Shown piece after piece: positions 6,228 through 14,800 of a stretch of 22,455 nucleotides of DNA (within the stretch, counting starts at the first letter, position 1; each line of letters begins with the position of its first letter). Source of the DNA: a bacterium (GTDB taxonomy: Bacteria > Cyanobacteriota > Vampirovibrionia > Gastranaerophilales > Gastranaerophilaceae); NCBI GenBank assembly GCA_024408905.1, contig JAKSUP010000001.1:1-22455 (forward strand). Reading direction: 5' to 3'. The position numbers and the translations under genes were made by a program. Below the pieces are notes generated by a model that saw nothing but the letters and a program-made list of their open reading frames with translations, did no database searches and was not told the DNA's origin.

Positions 6228-8216
6228 ATGGAAAACAAATTCAAAATAGCATCAAAATACTCTCCTGCAGGTGACCAACCTAAAGCAATAAAAGAGCTTG
6301 TCGAGGGGGTAAAAGAAGGGGCTGACACTCAAACTCTGCTTGGTATAACAGGTTCAGGTAAAACTTTTACAATCGCAAATGTAATAGAACAAGTACAAAA
6401 GCAGACTCTTATTATTGCGCATAACAAAACTCTTGCAGCTCAATTGTATAACGAATTTAAAGAACTTTTTCCTGATAATGCAGTTGAATATTTTATAAGC
6501 TATTATGACTATTATCAACCGGAAGCTTATATCCCGAGAACTGATACTTATATAGAAAAATCTGCAAGTATAAATGAAGAAATTGACCGACTAAGACATA
6601 ATACTACAAGAAGTCTATATGAAAGAAATGACGTAATAATTGTAGCGTCAGTAAGCTGTATATATGGTTTAGGTTTGCCAGAAAACTATTTTAAAGGTGC
6701 AATAAAACTCACTGTCGGGAGTAAGTTAGACAGAAGTGAACTCATTAAACACCTTGTATCCGTACAATACACAAGAAATGATATGGTGCTTGAACGCTCA
6801 ACCTTTAGAGCAAGAGGCGATATTGTAGAAATCATGCCGGCTTACGAAAAAATCATTACACGTGTGTATTTCTTTGATGATGAAATTGAAAAAATCGTTA
6901 AAATTGACAATCTTACGGGCGAAATTCTTGAAATGCCGGAAGAAACCGTTATCTACCCTGCAGTTCACTATATTGCTTATGACGAAAACGAAGAAGAAAC
7001 AATTTCAATGATACGTCAGGAACTCAAAAACCGTGTTGCAGAACTTGAGAGCCAAAACAAAATTCTTGAATCCCAAAGGCTTCAACAAAGAGTAAAATAC
7101 GATATCGAAATGATTAAAGAAATGGGCTATTGCTCAGGAATAGAAAACTATTCAAGAATAATAGAACGCAGACCTGCAGGGAGTCCTCCTGCAACACTTC
7201 TGGACTATTTTAGGGGTGATTTCTTAACCGTTATTGATGAATCCCACGTTACAATCCCACAGCTTAACGGAATGTCACACGGTGATGCTTCCAGAAAAGA
7301 TACTCTGATTGAGTATGGGTTTAGATTGCCTTGCGCTAAAGATAACAGACCTTTAAAAAGCAAAGAATTTTTTGCAAAAGTCAGACAAAAAATTTATATT
7401 TCAGCAACACCCGGGGAATTTGAAAGAAAGACATCAACAAAGCTTGTTGAACAAATTATTAGACCGACAGGCCTTGTTGACCCGAAAATCCATATCAGAC
7501 CAATCGAAACACAAATCCCTGACTTAAAATCAGAAATCAAAAAACGGGCAGAGAAAAACGAAAGAGTTTTGATTACAACGCTTACAAAACGTATGGCAGA
7601 AGATTTGACAGACTTTTTCCTCCAAGACGGAATCAGAGTCAGATATTTGCATAGCGAAATTAAATCAATGGAGCGTGTTGAAATTCTAAGAGATTTAAGG
7701 TTGGGCGAATTTGATGTACTGATTGGGGTTAACCTGTTAAGAGAGGGACTTGATATTCCTGAAGTTTCTTTAGTTGCCATAATGGACGCAGACAAAGAAG
7801 GATTTTTGAGGTCTGATGTGAGCTTAATCCAGACAATAGGTCGTGCTGCCAGAAATGCTTGTGGCGAAGTTATTATGTATGCAGATAAAATAACAGATTC
7901 TATGCAAAGAGCAATTGACGAAACAAACAGACGCCGCGAAATCCAATTGGCACACAATAAAAAATACGGTATTATTCCTCAAACCATCAAAAAACCTATT
8001 GAAAACAATCTTCTCGCACTTGTTGAAAGTTATAGGGACTTGGAAGACATCGTTGCCGAAGAAATGGTAGAACAAGGAATTAGCAAAAAAGATTTGCCAA
8101 AACTTATTGATAAGCTTGAAAAAGATATGCGAAAAGCAGCAAAAATACTTGATTTCGAACGTGCTGCCGAAATCCGTGACAGGTTAAAAAAACTGCGTGA
8201 AATGAGTTCAAATTAG
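6228..8216 (+). CDS. uvrB: UvrABC system protein B
   Basis: A 662-residue damage-recognition helicase of nucleotide excision repair. It receives damaged DNA from UvrA, verifies the lesion and recruits UvrC. Features: Walker A TGSGKT (41-46); the Tyr-rich beta-hairpin region YYDYYQPEAYIPRTDTYIEK (about 92-111) that clamps the DNA; the DEAD-like box DESH in the GDFLTVIDESH segment; helicase motifs including GRAARN; and a C-terminal UVR domain (about 622-658) that binds UvrC. Length is normal for the family. The frame stays open upstream to 6135, but the family N-terminus (FKIASKYSPAGDQPKAI) fits the ATG at 6228; another ATG at 6213 adds five residues. Its stop overlaps the stop of the convergent 57-aa gene by 4 nt. 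Confidence 0.98.
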   Translation: MENKFKIASKYSPAGDQPKAIKELVEGVKEGADTQTLLGITGSGKTFTIANVIEQVQKQTLIIAHNKTLAAQLYNEFKELFPDNAVEYFISYYDYYQPEAYIPRTDTYIEKSASINEEIDRLRHNTTRSLYERNDVIIVASVSCIYGLGLPENYFKGAIKLTVGSKLDRSELIKHLVSVQYTRNDMVLERSTFRARGDIVEIMPAYEKIITRVYFFDDEIEKIVKIDNLTGEILEMPEETVIYPAVHYIAYDENEEETISMIRQELKNRVAELESQNKILESQRLQQRVKYDIEMIKEMGYCSGIENYSRIIERRPAGSPPATLLDYFRGDFLTVIDESHVTIPQLNGMSHGDASRKDTLIEYGFRLPCAKDNRPLKSKEFFAKVRQKIYISATPGEFERKTSTKLVEQIIRPTGLVDPKIHIRPIETQIPDLKSEIKKRAEKNERVLITTLTKRMAEDLTDFFLQDGIRVRYLHSEIKSMERVEILRDLRLGEFDVLIGVNLLREGLDIPEVSLVAIMDADKEGFLRSDVSLIQTIGRAARNACGEVIMYADKITDSMQRAIDETNRRREIQLAHNKKYGIIPQTIKKPIENNLLALVESYRDLEDIVAEEMVEQGISKKDLPKLIDKLEKDMRKAAKILDFERAAEIRDRLKKLREMSSN

Positions 8217-8386
8217 CCGGCTTTTTGATTTTCTTCTTTTTTTAAATCGTTCTTTAGATATATAAGATAATGAATAGTATCAATTCTACTTAAACATTCA
8301 CTTATTGTTGCAAGCTCGTATTTAAGCGATTCTTCCAATATCTCAAGATTACTTTCAATTTTTTGTTCAATTTTTTCTTCAATCAT
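8213..8386 (-). CDS. 57-aa coiled-coil protein, convergent with uvrB
   Basis: A short minus-strand gene of 57 residues, MIEEKIEQKIESNLEILEES followed by more helix-forming, Glu/Lys/Leu-rich sequence, ending KKEENQKAG. Almost the whole chain is predicted amphipathic helix, suggesting a coiled coil or helical hairpin. Gene status is supported by a strong AAGGAG ribosome-binding site 9 nt before the ATG, and by the neat 4-nt overlap of its stop with that of uvrB. It is divergent from the small HTH gene at 8505, with a 36-bp palindrome between them. It could be a partner of that HTH protein. Function unknown. Confidence 0.6.
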   Translation of the reverse strand: MIEEKIEQKIESNLEILEESLKYELATISECLSRIDTIHYLIYLKNDLKKEENQKAG

Positions 8387-8408
8387 TTAAGCCGACTCCT
8401 TAATATTT

Positions 8409-8444
8409 TTAAAATAATAATTTAATTTTAAATTATTATTTTAA
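8409..8444. repeat. 36-bp near-perfect all-AT palindrome between divergent genes
   Basis: Arms of 17 nt (8409-8425 and 8428-8444) are perfectly complementary around a 2-nt TT centre; the core is AAAATAATAATTTAA and its complement. It contains no G or C. It lies 22 nt upstream of the 57-aa gene ATG on one side and 60 nt upstream of the HTH gene on the other. There is no T run beyond the stem in either direction, so a symmetric operator or cruciform is more likely than a terminator. Confidence 0.7.
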
Positions 8445-8490
8445 GACGTCAAGTGTGTTGTAAAATATAGTTTTAAAATTAAACAATTAG

Positions 8491-8496
8491 TATAAT
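8491..8496 (+). promoter_or_regulatory. -10 box of the HTH gene, predicting a leaderless mRNA
   Basis: A perfect TATAAT ends 8 nt before the ATG at 8505. The intervening sequence TTTAAATT has no ribosome-binding site. The predicted transcription start lies within 0-2 nt of the ATG. Confidence 0.5.
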
Positions 8497-8504
8497 TTTA
8501 AATT

Positions 8505-8711
8505 ATGAATATAGGAAATGAAATAAAAAAACTTGCTGTTGATAATTGTGTAACTTTAACTTATTTAGCAGACTGTATCTCTAAGAAAAAAGGAAAACCT
8601 TATTCTGTTCAAAATCTTTCTACTAAACTAAAAAAAGGTACTGCTAATTTTAATGAATTGACTATGATTTTAGACGAACTCGGATATCAAATAAAATTTG
8701 AGAAAAAATAA
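8505..8711 (+). CDS. Small XRE-like helix-turn-helix protein
   Basis: A 68-residue protein consisting of a single lambda-repressor-like domain. The segment TLTYLADCI (about 17-25) is helix 2. SVQNLSTKLKKGT (about 34-46) is the recognition helix with its following turn, in the pattern SxQNLSxKLxxG seen in small XRE-family proteins of Firmicutes and phages. The segment NELTMILDELGYQIKF forms the closing helix and strand. It has no extra effector domain, so it may act as a simple repressor, possibly binding the 36-bp palindrome just upstream. A -10 box sits 8 nt before its ATG and no ribosome-binding site is seen. The HTH call is good; the target is inference. Confidence 0.75.
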   Translation: MNIGNEIKKLAVDNCVTLTYLADCISKKKGKPYSVQNLSTKLKKGTANFNELTMILDELGYQIKFEKK

Positions 8712-8768
8712 TAGTAGTTTTTTATTATGAATTAGTAAACAGAGTAATGTACTCAATTTTTGATACGT

Positions 8769-8774
8769 TATAGT
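8769..8774 (+). promoter_or_regulatory. -10-like box of the amylase-fold gene, predicting a leaderless mRNA
   Basis: TATAGT ends 6 nt before the ATG at 8781, with TTTTGT between. There is no ribosome-binding site. It is one mismatch from the -10 consensus and sits exactly where a leaderless start would require. Confidence 0.4.
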
Positions 8775-8780
8775 TTTTGT

Positions 8781-10118
8781 ATGGATAAATATATTAACCC
8801 TGTAAACAAACTTATTCTTGCAAGTAATTCCAAGCTTGATTTACGTTACGACAGGTGGAGTGCAAAACACGCTTACCACGGAATCGGAGATGCTTCTTCA
8901 AAAAAATGGATAGCAAATATTCTGCCTGTTGAACTTTTAACAAGGTCAATTAAAAAAGCCGTAGAATCTATAGTAACTCTGACCGAGAGCGATTTTAGGT
9001 TTAAAATTTTTCCGGACAACATAGAAACTCCAAATTATGGAGATAATTGGGGACGGTTTGCAAATTACATTGAAATAAATAATCGTGCAATTGCAAAAAT
9101 GGTCGGGGATAAGTGTACAGATGGTATCCTAAGTGCAATAAAAATGCTTCCTGCAATCCCGCCTTCAGCCAAAAGCTGGGCAAATTGCATAATTCTTTCC
9201 CAAGTTTTTCCGATTATTTATGGTGAAGGTTATAATAAGCCGGTTTGGGAAGAAAATTCGGTTTACGGAATGAAGTTAAATGCCGGTTTTAGCGAAAATA
9301 TAATAGCAAACTCATTATTAAACAATATTTCGGCAGAAGATCAATTAAGAGCTTTTAATGATTTGGCACACTTTAGGGGAATAAAAACAGGTTTTAGAAT
9401 GATAATATCGGAAGACCAATTAAAAGTTGCGCACCGTGATGGTAGTGATGAAAACTTCCGTTGGTGGAAAGCCGACCACCAAGAATTATATATAAGAAAA
9501 TGCGTAAAATTAATAAATTTAGGTTTTGAAGCTATCTTTTTTGATTCGGCAAAACATATAGGTGGATACGATTGTGGTAATTATACAGGCGTAGGAGCTT
9601 TGCCTCAATATCACCAAATGCAATATATCTTAAACGAAATTCGCTCAAGAACAGGCAGAGGGGATTTGAGTTTTGTCGGAGAAAAGAGTTCTGACGATTT
9701 TGAAAGATATAGGCTAATGGGACTTAATGCAGGAACGGCATTTGTGCCTGTGGATGATTTTGATACCGTAAAATATTGGTCTGACAATATGAAATATTCA
9801 AGAGATTATGCACCCGGAGTTGAAGTTTCCAATGATAACGACGAGGGTGGAAGGAGTTACGAAGAAAGATTACACCGAATTAAAAACTGCTTTTTTGGAT
9901 TCACCTATCCATCTGATAAGCTTCCGAGTTTTATGCAAATGGAAGACTTATTTCCACTAAGGTATGACACAAACACACATCATTTAATGATGACAAATCC
10001 TTCTTATTCAACAGACGGAACTCCGGAAAGTCATTGGGAAAACCTTTTTACAAAAGAAGACGGAAGATATTATAATCACCAAGTCGGAGAAATTTTTGCA
10101 TACGCTTTAAATCAATAA
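8781..10118 (+). CDS. Divergent alpha-amylase-fold (GH13-like) protein
   Basis: A 445-residue cytoplasmic protein without signal peptide. Several segments line up with GH13 landmarks. LAHFRGIKTGFRMII (195-209) matches the AHxRGIKVxxDxV strand but lacks its Asp and His. INLGFEAIFFDSAKHIGG (245-262) matches the GFDGFRxDxAKH nucleophile strand, with D255 kept but the usual Arg two places earlier replaced by Phe. FVGE (298-301) would supply the acid/base E301. GVEVSNDNDEGG (346-357) resembles the FVxNHD region with D354. The catalytic triad positions are therefore plausible while the substrate-binding residues differ, so it may be a new glycosidase/transferase family or a pseudoenzyme. Start chosen at the ATG with a -10 box 6 nt upstream; an in-frame TTG at 8760 is less likely. 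The thioesterase gene follows 21 nt downstream. Confidence 0.6.
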   Translation: MDKYINPVNKLILASNSKLDLRYDRWSAKHAYHGIGDASSKKWIANILPVELLTRSIKKAVESIVTLTESDFRFKIFPDNIETPNYGDNWGRFANYIEINNRAIAKMVGDKCTDGILSAIKMLPAIPPSAKSWANCIILSQVFPIIYGEGYNKPVWEENSVYGMKLNAGFSENIIANSLLNNISAEDQLRAFNDLAHFRGIKTGFRMIISEDQLKVAHRDGSDENFRWWKADHQELYIRKCVKLINLGFEAIFFDSAKHIGGYDCGNYTGVGALPQYHQMQYILNEIRSRTGRGDLSFVGEKSSDDFERYRLMGLNAGTAFVPVDDFDTVKYWSDNMKYSRDYAPGVEVSNDNDEGGRSYEERLHRIKNCFFGFTYPSDKLPSFMQMEDLFPLRYDTNTHHLMMTNPSYSTDGTPESHWENLFTKEDGRYYNHQVGEIFAYALNQ

Positions 10119-10127
10119 ATTTAGTGT

Positions 10128-10133
10128 TAAAAT
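10128..10133 (+). promoter_or_regulatory. Extended -10 box of the thioesterase gene, predicting a leaderless mRNA
   Basis: TAAAAT preceded by TGT (an extended -10, TGnTAAAAT) ends 6 nt before the ATG at 10140. No ribosome-binding site lies between. The thioesterase could thus be transcribed on its own as well as from the upstream gene. Confidence 0.4.
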
Positions 10134-10139
10134 TAATTT

Positions 10140-10877
10140 ATGATTAAAAACGGCTATGATGAGATTTTTGAAATAAAGTATTCCGATAAAGACCAAAATC
10201 TGGCTCTAAAACCTTTTGCGCTCTTAAATTACTTGCAGGATATTGCTGTAAATAACGCAGAAGATATGGGTTTTGGATATTCATATATGACACCTCGGCA
10301 TTTAGGCTGGTACTTGATTAAATACAGAATGGAATTTATAAAATATCCTGTTGATATTGATTGCATAAAAGTCAGAACAAAATCCAGAGGGTATAACAAG
10401 CTTTTTGCATATCGTGATTTTGAGCTTTATGTAGAAGATGAACTTATCGCAAGAATTGCAAGCCTTTGGGCTGTCGTGGATTTTGACACAAAATCTATGC
10501 TCCCTATTGCGTCGGCCTTTGAAGGGTTTGATAATTTAGGACCTTACGAAAAAGAAGATGACGATTTAGCTTTTTCAAAACTTAGAGCATCAGATACCCC
10601 TCAAAATACCAAAGAATTTGAAGTAAGATATGATGATATTGATACAAACGGACACGCAAACAACGGACACTATATCGTTTGGGCATTAGAAACACTTGAT
10701 TTTGATTTTCGTTCAAAACATACAATCAAAAATATCGATATGTATTTCAAAAAAGAAGCTTGTTATGGCGAAAAAGTTATTTCTGAACTTACATTCAAAG
10801 ACGACTTAACAACTTCACATGTGTTGAAAAATAGCGCAGGAGAGGAATTGCTCTTGCTCGAATGTGAGTGGAATTAA
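10140..10877 (+). CDS. Acyl-ACP thioesterase, FatA/FatB-like
   Basis: A 245-residue double hot-dog protein of the acyl-ACP thioesterase family, which hydrolyses acyl-ACP to free fatty acid and ends chain elongation. The first hot-dog (about 5-130) includes the YLQDIAVNNAEDMGFGY helix and LGWYLIKYRMEFIKYP, both typical of bacterial members. The second (about 158-245) begins VRYDDIDTNGHANNGHY, which holds the catalytic Asp, Asn and His (D168, N170, H172) in the family's DxNxHxNN arrangement. Length is normal for bacterial forms, which lack the plastid transit peptide of plants. Its stop overlaps that of the convergent CheR-like gene by 4 nt. With the SDR at 15422 it might take part in lipid modification, but nothing links them directly. 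Confidence 0.88.
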   Translation: MIKNGYDEIFEIKYSDKDQNLALKPFALLNYLQDIAVNNAEDMGFGYSYMTPRHLGWYLIKYRMEFIKYPVDIDCIKVRTKSRGYNKLFAYRDFELYVEDELIARIASLWAVVDFDTKSMLPIASAFEGFDNLGPYEKEDDDLAFSKLRASDTPQNTKEFEVRYDDIDTNGHANNGHYIVWALETLDFDFRSKHTIKNIDMYFKKEACYGEKVISELTFKDDLTTSHVLKNSAGEELLLLECEWN

Positions 10878-11671
10878 AACATTTTTCTATAGACATTACG
10901 CTTTACTTCTTTAAAGCAATCCAATTTGTCTAAAGCTTTTTTAAAGTAAGTGTCTTTATCAAAATTCCCTAATGCAATAATACTACCCTGTTTCAACTTG
11001 CGTATAACAATATTTAAAACATTCTTTTGATATGAATCTGTCATATAAGGAAATAGGTTTCTGCATAAAAGAACCGTATTTCCACTATCTTCAATATTCC
11101 TAATGATACTTAAAATGTCGCCCTGTTTGAAATCTACAACAGATTGCATTTTAGGAGTTATAGAATATGAAACACTATTCTTTGTACATAAGTCGCCATT
11201 TATATTAACCTGCGTTGAAGGTTTGTAAAAATATTTTTCCCAATACGGTGTTATTAATTTAAGCCGTTCCATATCTACATAACTCAAATTTATTCTTTTT
11301 TGCAATGCAGTTTTTATAATTTCTTCATCTTGATCGATTGCTTTAATTGGAAAAAATTTATCAGCTTCTTTTTGAGACAAAGTTTCTTTTAAAGCTATAG
11401 AATAGCTATATACCTCAGTCCCGTCAGAACATCCAAGACAATAAGAGTTAACAGTATTTTTATCAGCAAAATTTGTTTCTAAAAATTTTGCAAATTCAAG
11501 CCAACCTTTTCCGTTTGGATCATCACTGCCTATGTCGTTTCTAAATAAGCATGTAAACGTGCTTACTGCAGGAACACGAGTATATTTGCAAAATATTGTT
11601 TTGTATACCCTTGTGCAACTTGTGAAATTTGGTGAATACGATATGGGAGTAGAAACCTTCATACTATACAT
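10874..11671 (-). CDS. CheR-like SAM-dependent methyltransferase homologue
   Basis: A 265-residue protein with the CheR methyltransferase layout. TFTCLFRND (about 38-46) recalls the TxFFR segment before the catalytic domain. YCLGCSDGTEVYSYSIAL (77-94) matches the SAM-binding WSAGCSTGEEPYSIAM. FFPIKAIDQDEEIIKTA (106-122) matches the xIxATDID strand. LLCRNLFPYMTDSYQKNVL (201-219) matches the IFCRNVLIYF region. The order of motifs and spacing agree with CheR, but the normal N-terminal helical domain that binds receptors is short and different. No chemoreceptor, CheA or CheB gene is in the window, so its substrate may not be a chemoreceptor. It is divergent from nifJ and convergent with the thioesterase. 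ATG at 11671 chosen; an in-frame ATG three codons later is possible. Confidence 0.7.
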   Translation of the reverse strand: MYSMKVSTPISYSPNFTSCTRVYKTIFCKYTRVPAVSTFTCLFRNDIGSDDPNGKGWLEFAKFLETNFADKNTVNSYCLGCSDGTEVYSYSIALKETLSQKEADKFFPIKAIDQDEEIIKTALQKRINLSYVDMERLKLITPYWEKYFYKPSTQVNINGDLCTKNSVSYSITPKMQSVVDFKQGDILSIIRNIEDSGNTVLLCRNLFPYMTDSYQKNVLNIVIRKLKQGSIIALGNFDKDTYFKKALDKLDCFKEVKRNVYRKMF

Positions 11672-11710
11672 GAAAACCCTAAAAAATAATTTTTGCCATT
11701 AATAAAACAA

Positions 11711-11757
11711 ACCTCGAAAAAGTCAAAAAATATTTGTTTTTTAAGCTTGTTTGAGGT
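11711..11757. repeat. Imperfect inverted repeat upstream of nifJ
   Basis: Outer arms ACCTCGAAAAAG (11711-11722) and CTTGTTTGAGGT (11746-11757) pair at 10 of 12 positions plus a possible G-U. Inside them AAAAAA and TTTTTT can extend the stem. It lies in the gap between the divergent CheR-like and nifJ genes and covers the expected -35 position of the nifJ promoter. It could be an operator or an upstream hairpin; it is not clearly a terminator. Confidence 0.4.
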
Positions 11758-11762
11758 ACATT

Positions 11763-11804
11763 TTTAATTGTATAAAGAGTAGCAATTAAAGGAGGGCTAT
11801 ATAA
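11763..11804 (+). promoter_or_regulatory. nifJ promoter with dyad around the -10 and strong RBS
   Basis: A TATAAA -10 box at 11771-11776 is flanked by a perfect 8-bp dyad, TTTAATTG (11763-11770) and CAATTAAA (11783-11790), with exactly the -10 and start region in the 12-nt spacer. Transcription should begin near 11783, leaving a leader of about 22 nt. GGAGG at 11791-11795 lies 9 nt before the nifJ ATG. The dyad is well placed for a repressor that blocks RNA polymerase. It should not act as an RNA hairpin, because the first arm precedes the start of transcription. Confidence 0.5.
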
Positions 11805-14800
11805 ATGGCTGGAAAAACAATTACAGTTGACGGAAACTACGCCGCAGCGCATATTGCGTATGCATTATCAGAAGTTTCTGCAATTTACCCGATTACTCCT
11901 TCATCTACAATGGGTGAATGGGTTGATGAATGGGCATCACAACACAAAAAGAACATCTGGGGCGAAGAAGTCAGAGTTGCTGAAATGCAATCTGAAGCAG
12001 GTGCAGCAGGTGCTGTACATGGTTCTTTAGCAGCAGGTGCTTTAACTTCAACTTACACAGCATCACAAGGTTTACTTTTGATGATTCCTGTAATGCACAA
12101 AGTAGCTGGTGAAATGTTACCTCACGTAATCCACGTATCTGCTCGTGCTTTAGCAGCTCAATCATTGGCAATCTTTGGTGATCATACAGACGTTATGGGT
12201 TGCAGAAACACAGGTTATGCAATGTTAGCAGCTAACTCAGTTCAAGAAGAAATGGATATGGCACTTGTTGCTCACCTTTCTACTTACAAAGCAAAGGTTC
12301 CGTTCTTGCAATTCTTTGACGGATTTAGAACTTCTCACGAAATTCACAAAATTGAAGAAATTTCTTACGAAGACATTGCTAAATTAGTTGAACCAAAATA
12401 TATCGAAGAATTCAGAAATAGAGCGCTTAGACCTGAAGCTCCTAAATGTAAAGTCGGCGCTCAAAACACAGACGTATACTTCCAAGGTCGTGAAACAGTT
12501 AACAAATACTACGAAGCAGTTCCTGATATCGTTCAAGAATATATGGACAAAGTTGCTGCTGTTACCGGCAGACAATATCATCCGTTCGATTATGTCGGCG
12601 CTCCTGATGCTACAGATGTAATCGTTGCTATAGGTTCAGGCTGCGAAACAATCGAAGAAACAATCGAATACTTGAACTCAACTCGTGGTACTAAATATGG
12701 TTTAGTTAAAGTCAGATTATACAGACCGTTCGATGTTAAGAGATTTAATGCAGCTCTTCCAAAATCAGTTAAGAGAATTGCAGTTCTTGACAGAACAAAA
12801 GAACCTGGTTCAATCGGTGAACCACTTTACTTGGATGTTGTTGCAGCTCTTGAAAACAAAGATATCAGAGTTATTGGTGGTCGTTACGGTTTATCTTCAA
12901 AAGAATTTACTCCGTCAATGGTTCTTGCAATATTCAAACACTCTGAAGCAAACGGTTTCCACGGATTTACAGTTGGTATCGAAGATGATGTTACTCACAA
13001 ATCTTTAGAAGTTAAAGAAACAATCGTAACAGAACCGGTTGGTACTACAAACTGTATGTTCTGGGGCTTGGGCTCAGACGGTACCGTTGGTGCTAACAAA
13101 AACTCAATCAAGATTATCGGTCAATATACAGAAAAAGATGCTCAAGCATACTTTGCTTATGACTCTAAGAAATCATTTGGTGTTACAGTTTCTCACTTAA
13201 GATTTGGTGACAAACAAATTAAATCAACATATTTAATTACAGCACCTGATTTTGTATCTTGCTCAGCTCACGCTTATATTGGCAGATATGATTTATTAAA
13301 AGGTATTAAAGAAGGTGGTACATTCTTATTGAACTCACCTTATACAAAAGAAGAAGCATTTGCTCACTTAACAAGAGATATGCAAAAAACAATTATTGAT
13401 AAGAAAATCAAATTCTATAACGTAGATGCTGAAAAACTTATCAAGGAACAACCCGGCTTAAGAGGTAAAGGTGCTAACACAGTTATGATGGTAGCTTACT
13501 TCAAAGTTTCAGGTATCATACCGTTTGAACAAGCTTACGAAGGTATGAGAGCAATGACAACTAAGACCTTCAAGAAAAAAGGTGATGATGTTGTTAATAT
13601 GAACTTAGCATTGATTGATGCAGCAGTTGATGCTTGCCAAGAAGTTGTAGTTCCTGCAACTTTAGACGGTGTTGGTTGTGTTGATGATGTAAAAATGTTA
13701 CCTGATGACGCTGATGAATTCGCTAAGAAAATCATCGAACCTTCAATGAGACAAAAAGGTGATGATATCCCTGTTTCAGCTATGTCTAATGATGGTGTAA
13801 TTCCTACAGGTACAGCTAAATTGGAAAAACGTGGTATCGCACCTCGTGTTCCTCATTGGAACAGTGATGTTTGCGCACAATGTGGTATTTGTGCAAGTGC
13901 TTGCCCACACGCAGCAATCAGAACTAAATTATTTGAACAAGACACTTTGAAAGGGGCTCGTGAATCATTTAAGAGAGTTAAGGCTATGCCTAACGCAAAT
14001 GGAGAAGAATTCAGAGTTCAAGTATATTGCAAAGATTGTACAGGTTGTGGTGTTTGCTTGGATCAATGTCCAATCAACCAAAGAAAACCTGAAACACCTG
14101 CTCTTTCTTGGTCAACTATTGAAAAAGAAGTTGAGCTTTGTGAAGAAGTAAATGAAGAGTTCTTTGATAATGCTCCTGACAATGTAATGGGTAAAAATAC
14201 AACTAAGACAGTTAAAGGTGCAATGTTAAGAAAACCGTTATTCGAATTCTCAGGCGCTTGTGCAGGTTGTGGTGAAACACCTTATGTTAAACTTGTTTCA
14301 CAATTATTTGGTGAAAATGCAATCGTTGCTAACGCAACAGGTTGTTCATCAATATATTCAGGCACATTCCCTACAATTCCTTATACAACTACTAAGGAAG
14401 GCAGAGGACCTGCTTGGGCTAACTCATTGTTCGAAGACAACGCAGAATTCGGTTTTGGTATGAGATTAGCTGTTGATTCTAACAGAAACTTGTTGAAATC
14501 TTATGTTCAAAAAGTCTTAGAACACGAAAAAACTCCTGCTGATTTAAAAGCAGCTCTTGAAGGCGCTTTAGCTCATTGGGATAATTCAAAAACAGAAGAA
14601 GCAGTTGCAGCTCAAAAAGCAGCTAAAGAATTAATTGAAAAATATTCTAAAGAATGTGATTGCGAAATCCTAGCTAAGGTTAAAGAACTTGAAGATTACT
14701 TTACAGATAAATCAGTTTGGATTATAGGTGGTGACGGTTGGGCTAACGATATCGGTTACGGTGGTATCGACCACGTTTTGGCTCAAAACAGAAACGTAAA

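Noticed and set aside
12384..13008. Open frames overlapping nifJ in other frames
   Set aside because: They are shadows of a long, highly biased coding sequence with no ribosome-binding sites and no sensible protein pattern.
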